Source of the DNA: Trissonchulus latispiculum
Taxonomy: Eukaryota; Nematoda; Enoplea; Enoplida; Ironidae
Reading direction: 5' to 3'
Assembly (NCBI GenBank): GCA_030248195.1
Contig: JASAND010013255.1
Coordinates: 1 to 64,000 of the forward strand
DNA length: 64,000 nucleotides
Shown piece after piece: positions 36,465 to 46,266 of the stretch (within the stretch, counting starts at the first letter, position 1; each line of letters starts with the position of its first letter). The position numbers and the translations under genes were made by a program. A model generated the notes under the pieces. That model did no database searches, was not told the origin of the DNA, and worked only from the letters and a program-made list of their open reading frames with translations.

Positions 36465-37058
36465 TCAGTCGAAAATCATCTGGTGTGTTCTGATCCAAGT
36501 CGATGAGTAAGTACCCATGCGGTTAAACCGCCCAATGGCGTGGTTAAACGCTTGCATGAATCCGTCTACTTTGCCGGAAAGCATCTGCTTTGCCAGATTC
36601 AGAGGAGTGAGTTTGTCAGCTGGATTTTTCATCAAGACTATGTATTGGGCGTTGATTCGGCTGGTACGTCGCTTATCGAAAAATATGTCTTGAGTAATGT
36701 GTATCACGCTACACGACCAATGATGGCACCCACGAGTAAACAGCTCAATTAGTCTAGAATCTTTCTGCACCTCGGACATTAAATCATCTATCACCACCAG
36801 AGTAGGCCGACCTGTTTTCAACTCTTCCAGCTCTGGAATTCCCTGGTGAAATTCAACGTCAGCTAAATCATCATATGCTTCTTGCCACTCACTGTAGCAC
36901 CAGAGAATGCGCTGTGGGCTGGGAACTATCATTTGGTCTGAGAAATGTATCAGCTTAGACACGAACGTAGTTTTACCGGCCTTAGTCGGTGCGGCTACTA
37001 TGCAGGTGAAAGGGTGTTGAAATTTCAAAAAGGGAGTAGCAATCACGTTTTGCGCCAT
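36465..37058 (-). CDS. FtsK/HerA-type packaging ATPase
   Basis: Polinton ATP gene, the genome-packaging NTPase shared with double-jelly-roll viruses; it would pump DNA into capsids. About 197 residues from ATG 37,058 (a TTG six codons upstream is open but a less likely start). Walker A is in AAPTKAGKTTF (~residues 23-33), Walker B is LVVIDDLM (~88-95), and an HITQDIFF segment (~121-128) matches the usual Gln-containing sensor. The length is normal for Polintons (~200-250). No frameshift is visible, in contrast to PolB. It lies ~115 bp downstream of the NADAR gene on the same strand. With no capsid genes in this copy, packaging could only be in trans. Confidence 0.9.
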   Translation of the reverse strand: MAQNVIATPFLKFQHPFTCIVAAPTKAGKTTFVSKLIHFSDQMIVPSPQRILWCYSEWQEAYDDLADVEFHQGIPELEELKTGRPTLVVIDDLMSEVQKDSRLIELFTRGCHHWSCSVIHITQDIFFDKRRTSRINAQYIVLMKNPADKLTPLNLAKQMLSGKVDGFMQAFNHAIGRFNRMGTYSSTWIRTHQMIFD

Positions 37059-37174
37059 CCCGCTTACACCTATCAAAAGCTTAGAGAATAAACAAACACA
37101 ACACCAAACTTCTTTTTATTAATATAGTAACTATTTTACACACAAAATATACTCAGTCTTTAAAGATAATCAGT

Positions 37175-37906
37175 TTACATTAGTTCGTTTCTAATTTCTG
37201 ACCTTAGCTTCATAAGTATTTGTCCCAGCTTATTCTTTCCATGCCAAGTAGTTGTTTCTCTGAGGCCCGGATCAATTATATCGACACCAATTCCCCAGAA
37301 GACGTCGGGTTTGCCAGCTTCAGCCAATATATCTTCACCTGTGTTGACCAAAAGAGTTTCAATCTCAGGATGCTGCCGTAGCTTTTCCTTAGTAATAAAT
37401 TCCATCACGCTGCAGGCTGCATTTAACCATATGCTTTCGTTGTAATTTTCAATTGATTTACCCAGCTGCTTGGCATAGAACGGAGACCAACTATTTAAAA
37501 TGTTCCAATGAGTCTTCCAGTCTAAGAAGTATCGCGCTTTCTCAGCCTGATAATATTGCTCAGCAGAACGGTACACTACTCCACCAATGGTTACTGGGGA
37601 CAAATAGAGGCTGCTAAATGGATGCCATTCAGAATCAAAAATGAAAGCAAATGATCCATCAGAATTATTAATACGGACAGAGCTAGTATGCGCAAGCGTA
37701 TCATCCACCATCAATTGGGTATTAGAATTGATATGTAGGGATTGAGAATGCACTTCAGTCTTGTGCTTTCTCAGGGATCGGAGGGTTTTAAATGTCTGGC
37801 CACAACATGTTCTAGCTTGGCGATTAGCATGAACCTTGCGAATATGTCGCCGCCTATCAGCAATGCTAGAAAACTTTTCTTCACATTGAGTACACTGGAA
37901 AGGCAT
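37175..37906 (-). CDS. Two C2H2 zinc fingers + NADAR domain protein
   Basis: About 243 residues from ATG 37,906. Two C2H2 fingers lead (CTQCEEKFSSIADRRRHIRKVH, then a CC-type finger ending HKTEVH; residues ~4-55). After a polar linker, residues ~88-240 carry NADAR/YbiA-like signatures: FDSEWHPFSSLYLSP, YRSAEQYYQAEKARYF, ILAEAGKPDVFWGIG, and a GKNKLGQILMKLR ending. NADAR proteins act on ADP-ribose-linked substrates; members of the family are reported to remove ADP-ribose from guanine, opposing DarT-like modification, and YbiA acts on riboflavin-pathway intermediates. The zinc fingers suggest targeting to DNA, which is inference. The frame is fully open. It is not part of the core Polinton gene set that I know. 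Confidence 0.85.
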   Translation of the reverse strand: MPFQCTQCEEKFSSIADRRRHIRKVHANRQARTCCGQTFKTLRSLRKHKTEVHSQSLHINSNTQLMVDDTLAHTSSVRINNSDGSFAFIFDSEWHPFSSLYLSPVTIGGVVYRSAEQYYQAEKARYFLDWKTHWNILNSWSPFYAKQLGKSIENYNESIWLNAACSVMEFITKEKLRQHPEIETLLVNTGEDILAEAGKPDVFWGIGVDIIDPGLRETTTWHGKNKLGQILMKLRSEIRNELM

Positions 37907-38054
37907 TTGTAACAAACAGCAGCACGGTTAGATAACCTTAGACAAACTGATTTTGTCCCAAATTTTATGCCTTTTATAGTTTATGATTACGCAATCCTGC
38001 AAGCATGAAGCCAAGCGTCTATACACATGAGTAAGAAAATGCTGAATGTTTATC

Positions 38055-38624
38055 TTATACTTCATACAATTTTAGTAAATCCGTCCTTGTTATATGCATG
38101 GGGCCAACGCTGGCGAACATTATCTCTTGATTATCGACTAGGCAGAGCTGAATATCCAAAAATGAAGCTATGAAAGGACACATTAAGTTGTCTGTTTCTT
38201 GTCGTGGACAATCTCCGTTGAAGCATCTATGCAGAAATTCTTGAATTTTATTGAATTCTTTTAGTGGATATACTCTTCTTAACACACCTTGCCTAACGCC
38301 TACAGACCCGTTAGGAAGTAGCTCCACGACAACCGGTTCAAATAAACTGTTGTCGTGGTCTGCATTACTTAGGACGGTATTACTACGAGATTCTGACAAC
38401 TTCTTGTTTCCTGATACAAATAACATGAATACTGAGGTTGTTAACAAAGCCATTAAAGTACTTATAACGCACGCAAGTATGCAGACATAGCAAACAAGTT
38501 TAGCCATTTTCATATTTTCAAACAGTGAAGTCTTATTTACTACTTTATGAAATAAAATGTTTTGATTCTTTTTATGAATTAAGGAAGCGTATTTTGATTT
38601 GAAGCTTCCATTAGACATCATCAT
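38055..38624 (-). CDS. Unknown single-pass membrane protein of the Polinton
   Basis: 189 residues from ATG 38,624. The basic N-terminus is followed by a strongly hydrophobic segment (~residues 43-70, within CYVCILACVISTLMALLTTS), then a ~115-residue Cys-containing domain (CFNGDCPRQETDNLMCPF). That predicts a type II or signal-anchor membrane protein. The frame is intact, just downstream of PolB. No family is recognised; a membrane-associated or envelope-like accessory protein is possible but unsupported. Confidence 0.6.
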   Translation of the reverse strand: MMMSNGSFKSKYASLIHKKNQNILFHKVVNKTSLFENMKMAKLVCYVCILACVISTLMALLTTSVFMLFVSGNKKLSESRSNTVLSNADHDNSLFEPVVVELLPNGSVGVRQGVLRRVYPLKEFNKIQEFLHRCFNGDCPRQETDNLMCPFIASFLDIQLCLVDNQEIMFASVGPMHITRTDLLKLYEV

Positions 38625-39134
38625 TAAATCTATTTACGACCTGACACACAACTATTTAATAGCACTCAACATCGGAACAGGAACTATGTATCGTTCTGCT
38701 GAAACACTACTCTACAAAACCAAATGGCACTGTTGTAAAATCGTCTCTCAAAATTCTTTTATCGTAGACACGTTGATAAACTTTGGTCATCACTTTACTC
38801 TGTATATTCAAGTCACGAGTATTCTTCTTAATTTGTGAATATTCCACAGGTAAATTTCCACCAGAGTGTAATAAGCTTATCATGGCATCTTTGGTGATTT
38901 TGTCCGTTACTGTTACGTTCAATGGCACTCCCTTAATCTTCAGTTCAGTCTGTCTACTTCCATCATTGTTAATGATTGTGTACCCATAGTTTTTGGGTCC
39001 CAATGACCAAAACTGTTCGATTTTAGCCTTGGGCCCATAAGATTCCAATATTTCATCTTTCAATTCTCCCAGGCCATTGCCTGTGGTAGGTTCCTTGTCT
39101 TTTTCACCGTCACGGCTGACATAAAATATGCTAT

Positions 39135-39410
39135 CTGAAACAATACAATACTCTGGCTCAATGAATTGGTTTGAAAAAGATTCCGTTAATTTAGCGCTTT
39201 CAGTTTTGAAATCCAACCTGTAAAGCCGTTAAATTATTTTGCACAAAAGACTGGCTTTGATAATTAAATTATTTTTCAGGTTAAAACGGATACTGGTTGT
39301 GATTAGCTTTATTTCAGATAAAGTAAATAGTTTAAATTTGATAATAAAGATATTTTAAATTCTATACCAATGCTTGTGGAATAGTGCAAATAAGTTTGAG
39401 TCTTAATTAC
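39135..39410 (-). other. PolB intron within motif C (276 bp)
   Basis: Donor GACACTG/GTAATTAAG, acceptor ATTGTTTCAG/ATAGC. Splicing completes the second Asp codon of the catalytic Asp-Thr-Asp-Ser motif. Reading through without splicing stops three codons later. Exon lengths fit the phase on both sides. Confidence 0.9.
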
Positions 39411-39697
39411 CAGTGTCAAAGTACAGAATTTTCTTTTGTAGTTGTTCCAAATAACCATACAACTTCAGCCGGGCATACGACGTTGTAAATGCTGCGATGA
39501 CTACATTGCTTGTGGGATCCGGCGGCATTAAATCGCTTTTCTGTTTGTATGACACCTGAGCCATGGCATTATAATCAGTGAAGAAGATGTCGGTGACCTC
39601 TAATGCATCATCCAGAAGATAGTCCACTAGATTATGGTAGTCCGTAACATAGTCTGTGTGGGTGAAATTTGTTCGTTTTCCAAAGTATCCCCAGAAG

Positions 39698-39946
39698 CTG
39701 AAACAACAGGGAAGCTAAACTCAAACATGGACGTAGATTAAAAGGGCACTTAATTTTATTTAGTAGTATCTTGTCTTGTACTCTGTACAGCTGTCTTGTA
39801 CTATTTTTCATGCATTTTAAATATTGAATTCCTTGAATTGGCCTTGAATTCGCATGTTGGCAGGAATGTTTTAAGTTGGGAGAGATGATTTGTTTGGAAC
39901 CGGTGAAACTCAACTTAGTGTGTATGAATCAAAAGAATATATCTAC
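39698..39946 (-). other. PolB intron within motif B (249 bp)
   Basis: Donor CAACAG/GTAGATAT, acceptor TTGTTTCAG/CTTCTGG. Splicing completes the Ser codon and rebuilds the conserved N-S-F-W-G core of motif B, which is strong evidence that the intron is real. Confidence 0.85.
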
Positions 39947-42900
39947 CTGTTGAGCATAGTCTTGGCGACTGCTCTCCTTCCTGGATTTTTTCTACCATGT
40001 TGTAATCCAACAAGACACCTTCTTCTTCAAAATATCTGGTGATGTACTCGCGTTTGTCATCATCAGTGTAGCAGTCTTGGGGCCATCCATTAGCTTCCTG
40101 TTTAAGCTTTAGAAATGTTTTGACATATTGTAGAAACAAGGTTGATGACTTGCTTTCCCAATGCCATACTTCATAGGTTTCCAATACTTTGTACCCAAGA
40201 AGTAGAGCTTTTTGTATTTCCGGAGAGCACCAAGTACCAGAAATTGCCCGTTCATCTTCTGAGTGGGAACATTGTTCTGTTTGTGCAGTGTCTGCACAAG
40301 ATCTGCACAGAGGAAACAACAACTTGTTCCTGCTTTTATGCCCCAATACAGGATGGTACAAGTCATTCGGTGGCAATATCTTCAGTTTAATGAGGCCAAA
40401 GTAATCTGCAATTGCTCCGAAATTTTCGGTGATGATGACAGGGTGGCCAACAGGGTATTCTTTAGTGGCATTTATCCAAGGATACAATGAGGTTACATCC
40501 AAGTATTCTATGGATTCCCCCAATTTAGCTGTGTGCAAAAGTTTAACAGCATTGCATCTTCCACCCATAAAGGCCTCCCTTGGTACAAGTCTTTCTTCTA
40601 CATTCAGTGATTCATAGATTTTGCGAAGCTGACTATTCGTCATCAATAACAATCAAATTCACATTCCTATACGCGTTGAATATTCATCCCTTTTGTTTCA
40701 AGGTATCGATTTCTGTCCATTGTCCGCTCGTATCGTTTTCTCATTAATAGTTCATTAGCGCTTCTGGTGTTCAGACACTGATGTCAATGAAAAAAGCACC
40801 CAAAAAATTCATACGCAGCTGAATCCTCCGAGTACCCATCCAAATACATATTTCCCACTTTAACCTCTCCTCCATTTAAAACATGTCTGATACACACCGA
40901 TTTTTCACAAGCATCCATTTACAAAGCAATGCTTTTTCTACTAATCTTGTTTGGTTTTTGTATCGTGGTGGGAATTATGGCAATGCTGTTTTCAGGCATG
41001 AAATTACGTCTATACACGCGGTTGCACGCAGATGCAATGGTGATTGAATTGGCAAAAGGATCGACGCCTTGAGTTGCTTGTTCAAATTTATGTTTAAACT
41101 TTAAGCAGGCCTCACGAAGAATGATTACATCGCTTTCGCAATACTGCAAAAGTTCAGTTTGTAGGTCGAAACGAAGGTCGGGCGTTTTCTTGAAATTTTC
41201 TTTTTCTGCTTCATACCACTTCAATAAATCAAGGTAAGCGCATTGTTTTCTTCCGTAGGGATCGTAATACTTGAGGGCAGGAAGTTTGCCCACATACTCT
41301 TGGTTTTCTGGGGTATTGAAAGGTATGGAAAATGACCTTTCTTCCTCTCATTCAGTCCAAATGTTTTAGGCAGAGCTGCCAGTGGCATACCAAAAAAGTT
41401 CAGGGAATCTATAAAACGAATATTACGTCCTGGTATGGCAAGTGTAAATATTCGGCCTCCGCGCCGAATCAAGTTAGGTTTGACGGCATTTTTATGCAGA
41501 TGCTGGAGAATAAAATAAAATGTGCCAAAGTTATGTGCAATAAATGTGGCATTTTGGATGTTTTGAAAGATCCAGTCGCAGAAATCATCGGCACAGTTTT
41601 CACCTTTGAATACTACAGCTTCTCCATTTTCTGAATGGCATATACATAAATTAGGCTTGTGGTTCATTTCAGGATACATTATCATGCATTCAAAATTAAA
41701 AAAACCTGTATTCTCTTACTGGATTTCTTGGTGTTTTAGAAGAGGGCTGATCTGTCAATATTTTGTCTTCGTCAGCCACTCTTTTTGCCCATTTCGCAGC
41801 CCGGGCATCAACTTCTTCATCACCACGCAAATCTTGTATGTCATCAGCGTGGTGGTTCTGTATTTTTTCATCTAGATCATCCGTATCGGTTTGATCAACA
41901 GTATTTCCAGTCTAGTTTTCGTAGATACGCTAAATAAAACAACGATGGTCTTCAGTCGAATAGGTATGGCAGATGGAACAATATACGAGGCTGCACCTAT
42001 GTTTTTCCGGAGGCGTCAGCTTGTTGCGATTAACGACACGATTGCAGATTTCACATCTGACGAGTAAAGAACAGATCTTTTGTTTGTGATTCTCATAGCA
42101 CAATGATGTGAACCAATGACGTTTGCATTCCACGCAGTAGATTGCGTCCTCTTCTATAACTCCGACAGTATTTTTACAATATGAATATTTGCAGAATCTG
42201 CAATTACTTTGACATTTGTGGGAAGCCATGGAGCTGTTGAAACCATGCTTACATTTTTCACAATAGCTGGGTGTGTTCATGAAACCAGCCATTATTGTTA
42301 TAACATCGTAATGATTTCCATAAGATAAGAGATTAATTTGTTTGCGCCGATATGGTCCCGAATATATCAGTTTTCCAAACTCCTCGATTGACCAGACGTT
42401 AGGTTGATATTCGGAAAGAACGTTTTGGCAAACTTTCACATCTTTAAGGGTAAGACTTGATCCACGTTTAAAGTGACACTGTTCGTACAGTTCTGCTACC
42501 AGCTTTTCACGTTCTGGTGATATGTTCTTGTCCATCCTGGTAATACAGTGTTCGGTCTCGTCCTTTTCCCCCCAGTTTCAAACTTTTCACAGTACCACTG
42601 GATTTAGCAAGTGAGTGTTCCACCATGGCACGGACAACGACAAGTGTATGGCCTAAGCAATCATTGTCGACAGTTATTTGAAGAATGCAACGCTTTCTTT
42701 TCAGGAAATCAGGTAAATCAATAACTGGTCTTGTTCGGAGAATGCCCAGCTTTGTTCTACCATTACCGCCGGGAGGAAGGTTAATGTGATTAAACGTTAT
42801 TTTGACGGTGTCATCAAAGACGAATTTTTTATATGATTGGAGGACACGCGCTATTTCATTTAAAACCAAATAAGAGCTGACATCTGAAGGTTTCCAAAGG

Positions 42901-43188
42901 TGTATCACAATTGGAAAGTCAAGAGATGGCGATTCAAAAATAAATCGTACTCTGTCTTCAGTTTTGGTAGTGCTAAGAAGTTCTTGGAGAGCGGAAGTGA
43001 TGGAGTCTTGAAGCTGCTTGTAAATATCTTCAAATTTAGAGCCATTTAAGTTCATAAGGCGAAGATTGTAATCCGTCTCGGTTGTTTGAAATTTGTCAGA
43101 GATCCGTTGGCCGGTTTTCGTTAGCACGAAATTTGGAAGAGTAGCCTGATCGTGGGTTATAGACTCAGAACGTTTTGGTGTTTGTTCC

Positions 43189-43465
43189 CTAAAATGAAGA
43201 AAGTGTGTATATTAAATCAACATAACAAATAAAATACCTTGCTGGGGAGGACTTTTCGAGAGTAATTCTGATGTTTTTAAAAAACCTTATGACCTTTTCT
43301 TTGTTTCTTCAATAGTTAAGATTAAACAAAGTGCAAACAAAGGAGTATATAAACAAAATGTTAAAAGAAGACATTCTTGTTAGTTCGTGACTTGGTAATT
43401 ATGTGAAAATTATTTGCAATGACGTCCATACACTGAAAATTAACGATTCTTGTAAACATTCTAAC
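43189..43465 (-). other. PolB intron 1 (277 bp)
   Basis: Donor CACAG/GTTAGAATG, acceptor CATTTTAG/GGAACA. Removal joins the zinc-finger exon in frame to the N-terminal PolB region. Another acceptor (TTAATTCTAG) directly before the zinc-finger exon at 43,727 implies at least one more 5' intron. Confidence 0.8.
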
Positions 43466-43951
43466 CTGTGGCTAGAACCTGCTCCCAGCTGAATTAGTGA
43501 GCTACTTTCATCAGTGTTGTGATCTTCGTCTTGGTTCAATCTTTTAACTGGAGTATGCACAGTATCCCCCGTTGCATGACGTTTATGAGTGTGCACACGA
43601 AGGTTGTCTTTTCTTGCAAATGCTTTTCCACAGAAATTGCAGGATAGTTTGTGTTCTTTGGCAAAGTGCGAATGAAGTTCCTTTCGATTGGTAAAGGATT
43701 TGCTGCATATGACACAAACGGTGGACCTAGAATTAATCGAAAAAAATAGTCATATATCACTACTTAGCCTCAAGCTTGTGGAATTGTTTTTATTTATTTC
43801 TTAACGAAAGAATACAAATGTAGCTGTTATTTGTTTGAAGTTTAATTTGATTTGATGATTTGTTGAACCTGACAATTAATTTGGATTTATGTAATATTCT
43901 TTATGTAATATTCTTCCCCACTAACAAAATTTAGTAGAAATAAGGCAGAGA

Positions 43952-44218
43952 CTATACTAACTCGTTTGAACTGTCTGACGATACACCCATTATGCAGAAG
44001 AGGATGATCAAAAGCCATTTTGGAGCTGAGAAGAAGTTGAAGATGTAGCAGCCAAAAGACGCTGTGAACTTGGAAACATTTCCAATGAAGGACGAAACAA
44101 AAATATTGACCATGTCCCCAAGTTTGAGGATTGTGTTTCTCAAAGAGATATAGTTTCCAGGATGAGCAGGAGAAAACCTCCCAATCCTTGCCCTCCACGA
44201 GGCTATGTCAACACCCAT
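43952..44218 (-). CDS. Small hydrophobic Polinton protein (88 aa)
   Basis: ATG 44,218 to TAG 43,952. The N-terminus MGVDIASWRARIGRF is followed by two hydrophobic segments (~residues 37-66 and 69-80), predicting a small membrane protein. A splice acceptor (CTGTTTCCAG) lies 7 bases before the ATG, so the start codon is at the head of an exon preceded by a non-coding exon. I have an unverified recollection of similar WRxRIGxF-starting short proteins near polB in other Maverick-like elements. It is the first gene on the transcript. The role is unknown; a viroporin-like or membrane-anchoring role is speculation. Confidence 0.6.
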   Translation of the reverse strand: MGVDIASWRARIGRFSPAHPGNYISLRNTILKLGDMVNIFVSSFIGNVSKFTASFGCYIFNFFSAPKWLLIILFCIMGVSSDSSNELV

Positions 44219-44225
44219 AATGGTT

Positions 44226-44449
44226 CTGGAAACAGAATGATAGATTCTGATAAATAAGGAACGTTGAAGCATTTTTATGAAGCAGCAAACAAGGTTAACT
44301 ACAATTTCTGAATGAAAGATACTAACACAGAGATTTAAGTTATATCCAGTCGTTATTAAATAATCTAAGCAGACAAATGTAATAATATAATAAAAATAAT
44401 GAGTTAAATATGCTATATTGTGTTCGCAAGCATATACGTATATACTTAC
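44226..44449 (-). other. 5'-UTR intron of the first Polinton gene (224 bp)
   Basis: Near-consensus donor GCG/GTAAGTATA and acceptor CTGTTTCCAG/AACC. It separates a short leader exon (ending 44,450) from the exon that carries ATG 44,218. Confidence 0.7.
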
Positions 44450-44521
44450 CGCTGAATATTCTAGCACTGGTTGTAACAAAAATCAAAAGTAGTCACAGCA
44501 GCAAGAAGAAAACACCGCAAG

Positions 44522-44528
44522 TTATATA
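44522..44528 (-). promoter_or_regulatory. TATA box for leftward Polinton transcription
   Basis: TATATAA on the minus strand, about 70 bases upstream of the leader-exon donor, which would place the transcription start near 44,495. Position and sequence fit a Pol II core promoter; function is inferred. Confidence 0.45.
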
Positions 44529-44965
44529 GCTATTTGCTAGCATAATGAAAAGTTGTAGCAAAAAATGCTTTAAAGGGCAAGAGTGGGAAATTAGATTAAC
44601 GACAACAGCTGCATTCGTTTAGAGTGTTTGGAAACAAGAAAAAACTAAAAGGAGGCAGACAGGGGCGCGCGAGCGGGGGGGGGAATAATGACTGCATGAT
44701 TACGCAATCGCTGCACGCTTGCGCAATCAGCTCAGCTGATTGCGCCTGCGGGCAGCGTGATATATAAGTAATTAGTGTATTTATTTTAGATAAATTTTGC
44801 CGAAATTGCAGGAATTATGACGTCATTTTGAGCTAGTCTAGAGCTAGCTAATAGTTGGCTTTGACGTAGGTAAGCATCACGTGATAAAAGCAAACATGAT
44901 TTTATAACAAATAACAGCTGCTTTGTGGTGACTGAAAAGCTAATTTAATTAGCTATCACAGCTGG

Positions 44966-45071
44966 ACGATTATTGATTTTTATAAAAAATACCCGTCTAA
45001 CAGGACGACGCTACATGATTAACACATCATGTGTTAAAGATACGGGGGGGGTAAGAACAATGTTTACTACT
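44966..45071. repeat. Polinton right terminal inverted repeat, 106 bp
   Basis: Starts ACGATTATTGATTTTTAT and ends GTTTACTACT, inverted relative to the left repeat. Followed directly by the TSD CATAAG. Confidence 0.95.
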
Positions 45072-45654
45072 CATAAGAGTATGACAGCTGGCATACTCTA
45101 TGTATTATGAGCTCGCTACATCCGATGCGCGCTATCGGCTGACCCCCCTCACCCCGCCCCTATACATGTACGGGGTCAAAACGAAGGATCGGGCTCGTGC
45201 CTGTATATTTTGTACACAAATGTGTAAATCATACAAGCTTAAACCCCATACACAAATTGGGGCCCCGTCAAGTTTAACATGTAAGTATACTAACATAGAC
45301 CCCGACCCCCCGTTTGGACGCCTGGACGTTTGGATGTATAGGGGCGGGGTCAAGGGGGGTTCTGATTTATGGGGGGGGGGGGGGTCAGCCGATAGCGTGC
45401 AGAGGACGTAGTGAGCTCATAATACACCGCGTATAACGCTTGTCATACTCTTATGTATTATGTACTCTTGATATTATGTACTCTTGATGTTATCAGCCAT
45501 GCCTCCACTCACGGTGGAAACAATCTAAAATGTCGTGATAGTAACAGTGCAATTTGAGCCAACATCTGTCATCGTTTATCTTGCTAGGCAGTCCTAAAGT
45601 CTGACACAAAAACGTGTGTACCAAAACTGTAAGGACCCCAGTGAACTAAATATA

Positions 45655-46030
45655 CGTTGTAACCCCATAGACCATATATTTCGGAATTCTTGCAGCGACA
45701 CGAACATTTTCATGAAATTTAAAATTTTTTAAAATTTCAAAAATTTTAAAATATTGGTTTTTCCGGGAATTTTTACGGACCGTTCAAGGTATTCAGCTCA
45801 TTCTTTCAGAACACTTTTCCCATCCAAAGACGCATCGATTAACACAAGAACGAAAATAATTGCTTGAGAAATGAGAATTTTATTACAAAAATTCTTTTTT
45901 CCATTTTCTCTGATGTTTGGCGCTTTTTGCAGCTTTGACTGGTTATTACTCGCGATTCGCTCAACGGAAAATTTTTTCGATTGGATTTTCATGACCGCCT
46001 AGGCGTCCGCTTTCACCTGATATATGTAGT
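45655..46030. repeat. Dispersed repeat, inverted copy of 52,200-52,560
   Basis: Shares TTTTCCATTTTCTCTGATG-, GCTTTTTGCAGCTTTGACTG- and CCTAGGCG-type blocks with 52,200-52,560 in opposite orientation. No coding is apparent in either copy. Confidence 0.75.
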
Positions 46031-46166
46031 GCGGAGGGCTGAAATTAAACGGGTAAACTTTGTATTATTTTAGGCTCTAAAAGCTTGCACTGGTAAGCAC
46101 TGGATTTAGATTGAAAGTTGAAAAGGCTGAGAGAGCACCGGGGTCGGTGGCACCCTGTTCTCAGCA

Positions 46167-46168
<2 letters not shown>

Positions 46169-46241
<73 letters not shown>

Positions 46242-46266
46242 CACACACGCACACACACACACACAC
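46169..46266. repeat. (CA)n microsatellite
   Basis: Almost pure CA/AC dinucleotides over ~97 bases with a few interruptions (ATGC, CGC). The Cys-Val repeat frame on the minus strand is an artefact of this tract. Confidence 0.95.

Larger units (their letters stand above)
38707..43726 (-). pseudogene. Polinton family-B DNA polymerase, intron-containing and disrupted
   Basis: Protein-primed-type PolB, which would replicate the element. Exon with two C2H2 fingers (43,726-43,466); N-terminal domain from 43,188; Cys/His-rich region (42,535-41,930); exonuclease region (41.7-41.2 kb); polymerase motif A as YLDVTSLYPWIN near 40.5 kb; motif B (KTMLNS/FWG) split by an intron at 39,946-39,698; motif C (Asp-Thr-Asp-Ser) split by an intron at 39,410-39,135; stop at 38,707. 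In-frame stops occur at 41,930, 41,912, 40,919, 40,784 and 40,667. Frameshifts lie near 42,520, 41,698-41,704 (T run), 41,320, 40,650 and 39,986-39,991 (A run, minus strand). The homopolymer shifts could be sequencing errors; the stops look like decay. The 5' start lies upstream of the zinc-finger exon and was not found. Confidence 0.9.
35305..45071. mobile_element. Maverick/Polinton, 9,767 bp, degenerate
   Basis: Termini start AG and end CT, inverted repeats are 106 bp (35,305-35,410 and 44,966-45,071), and the 6-bp TSD CATAAG is exact at 35,299-35,304 and 45,072-45,077. All three are diagnostic of Polintons. All genes read leftward: small membrane protein, PolB, transmembrane protein, zinc-finger/NADAR protein, packaging ATPase, unknown ORF, integrase fragment, protease fragment. 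Full-length Polintons are usually 15-20 kb and encode a double-jelly-roll major capsid protein and a penton; neither is visible. The copy is defective (truncated integrase and protease, broken PolB). Confidence 0.95.
35284..45470. mobile_element. CAAGAGTACATAAT-ended MITE split by the Polinton
   Basis: The left 21 bases (35,284-35,304) and the right ~400 bases (45,072-45,470) together form one family member: CAAGAGTACATAATACATAAG continues after the Polinton as CATAAGAGTATGAC and ends ATTATGTACTCTTG. A second solo terminus follows to 45,486. The Polinton therefore jumped into a pre-existing MITE. Confidence 0.8.

Noticed and set aside
38251..38490. Plus-strand frames across the Polinton (38.2-41.9 kb)
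   Set aside because: Antisense shadows of the minus-strand genes.
38055..38624. Major or minor capsid protein
   Set aside because: Too short, with a transmembrane segment and no jelly-roll-like features.
39403..39411. PolB stop after motif C read as a nonsense mutation
   Set aside because: It falls just inside a GT...AG intron whose removal restores the motif, so it is not counted as a lesion.
46045..46266. Cys-Val repeat protein on the minus strand
   Set aside because: Translation of a (CA)n microsatellite.
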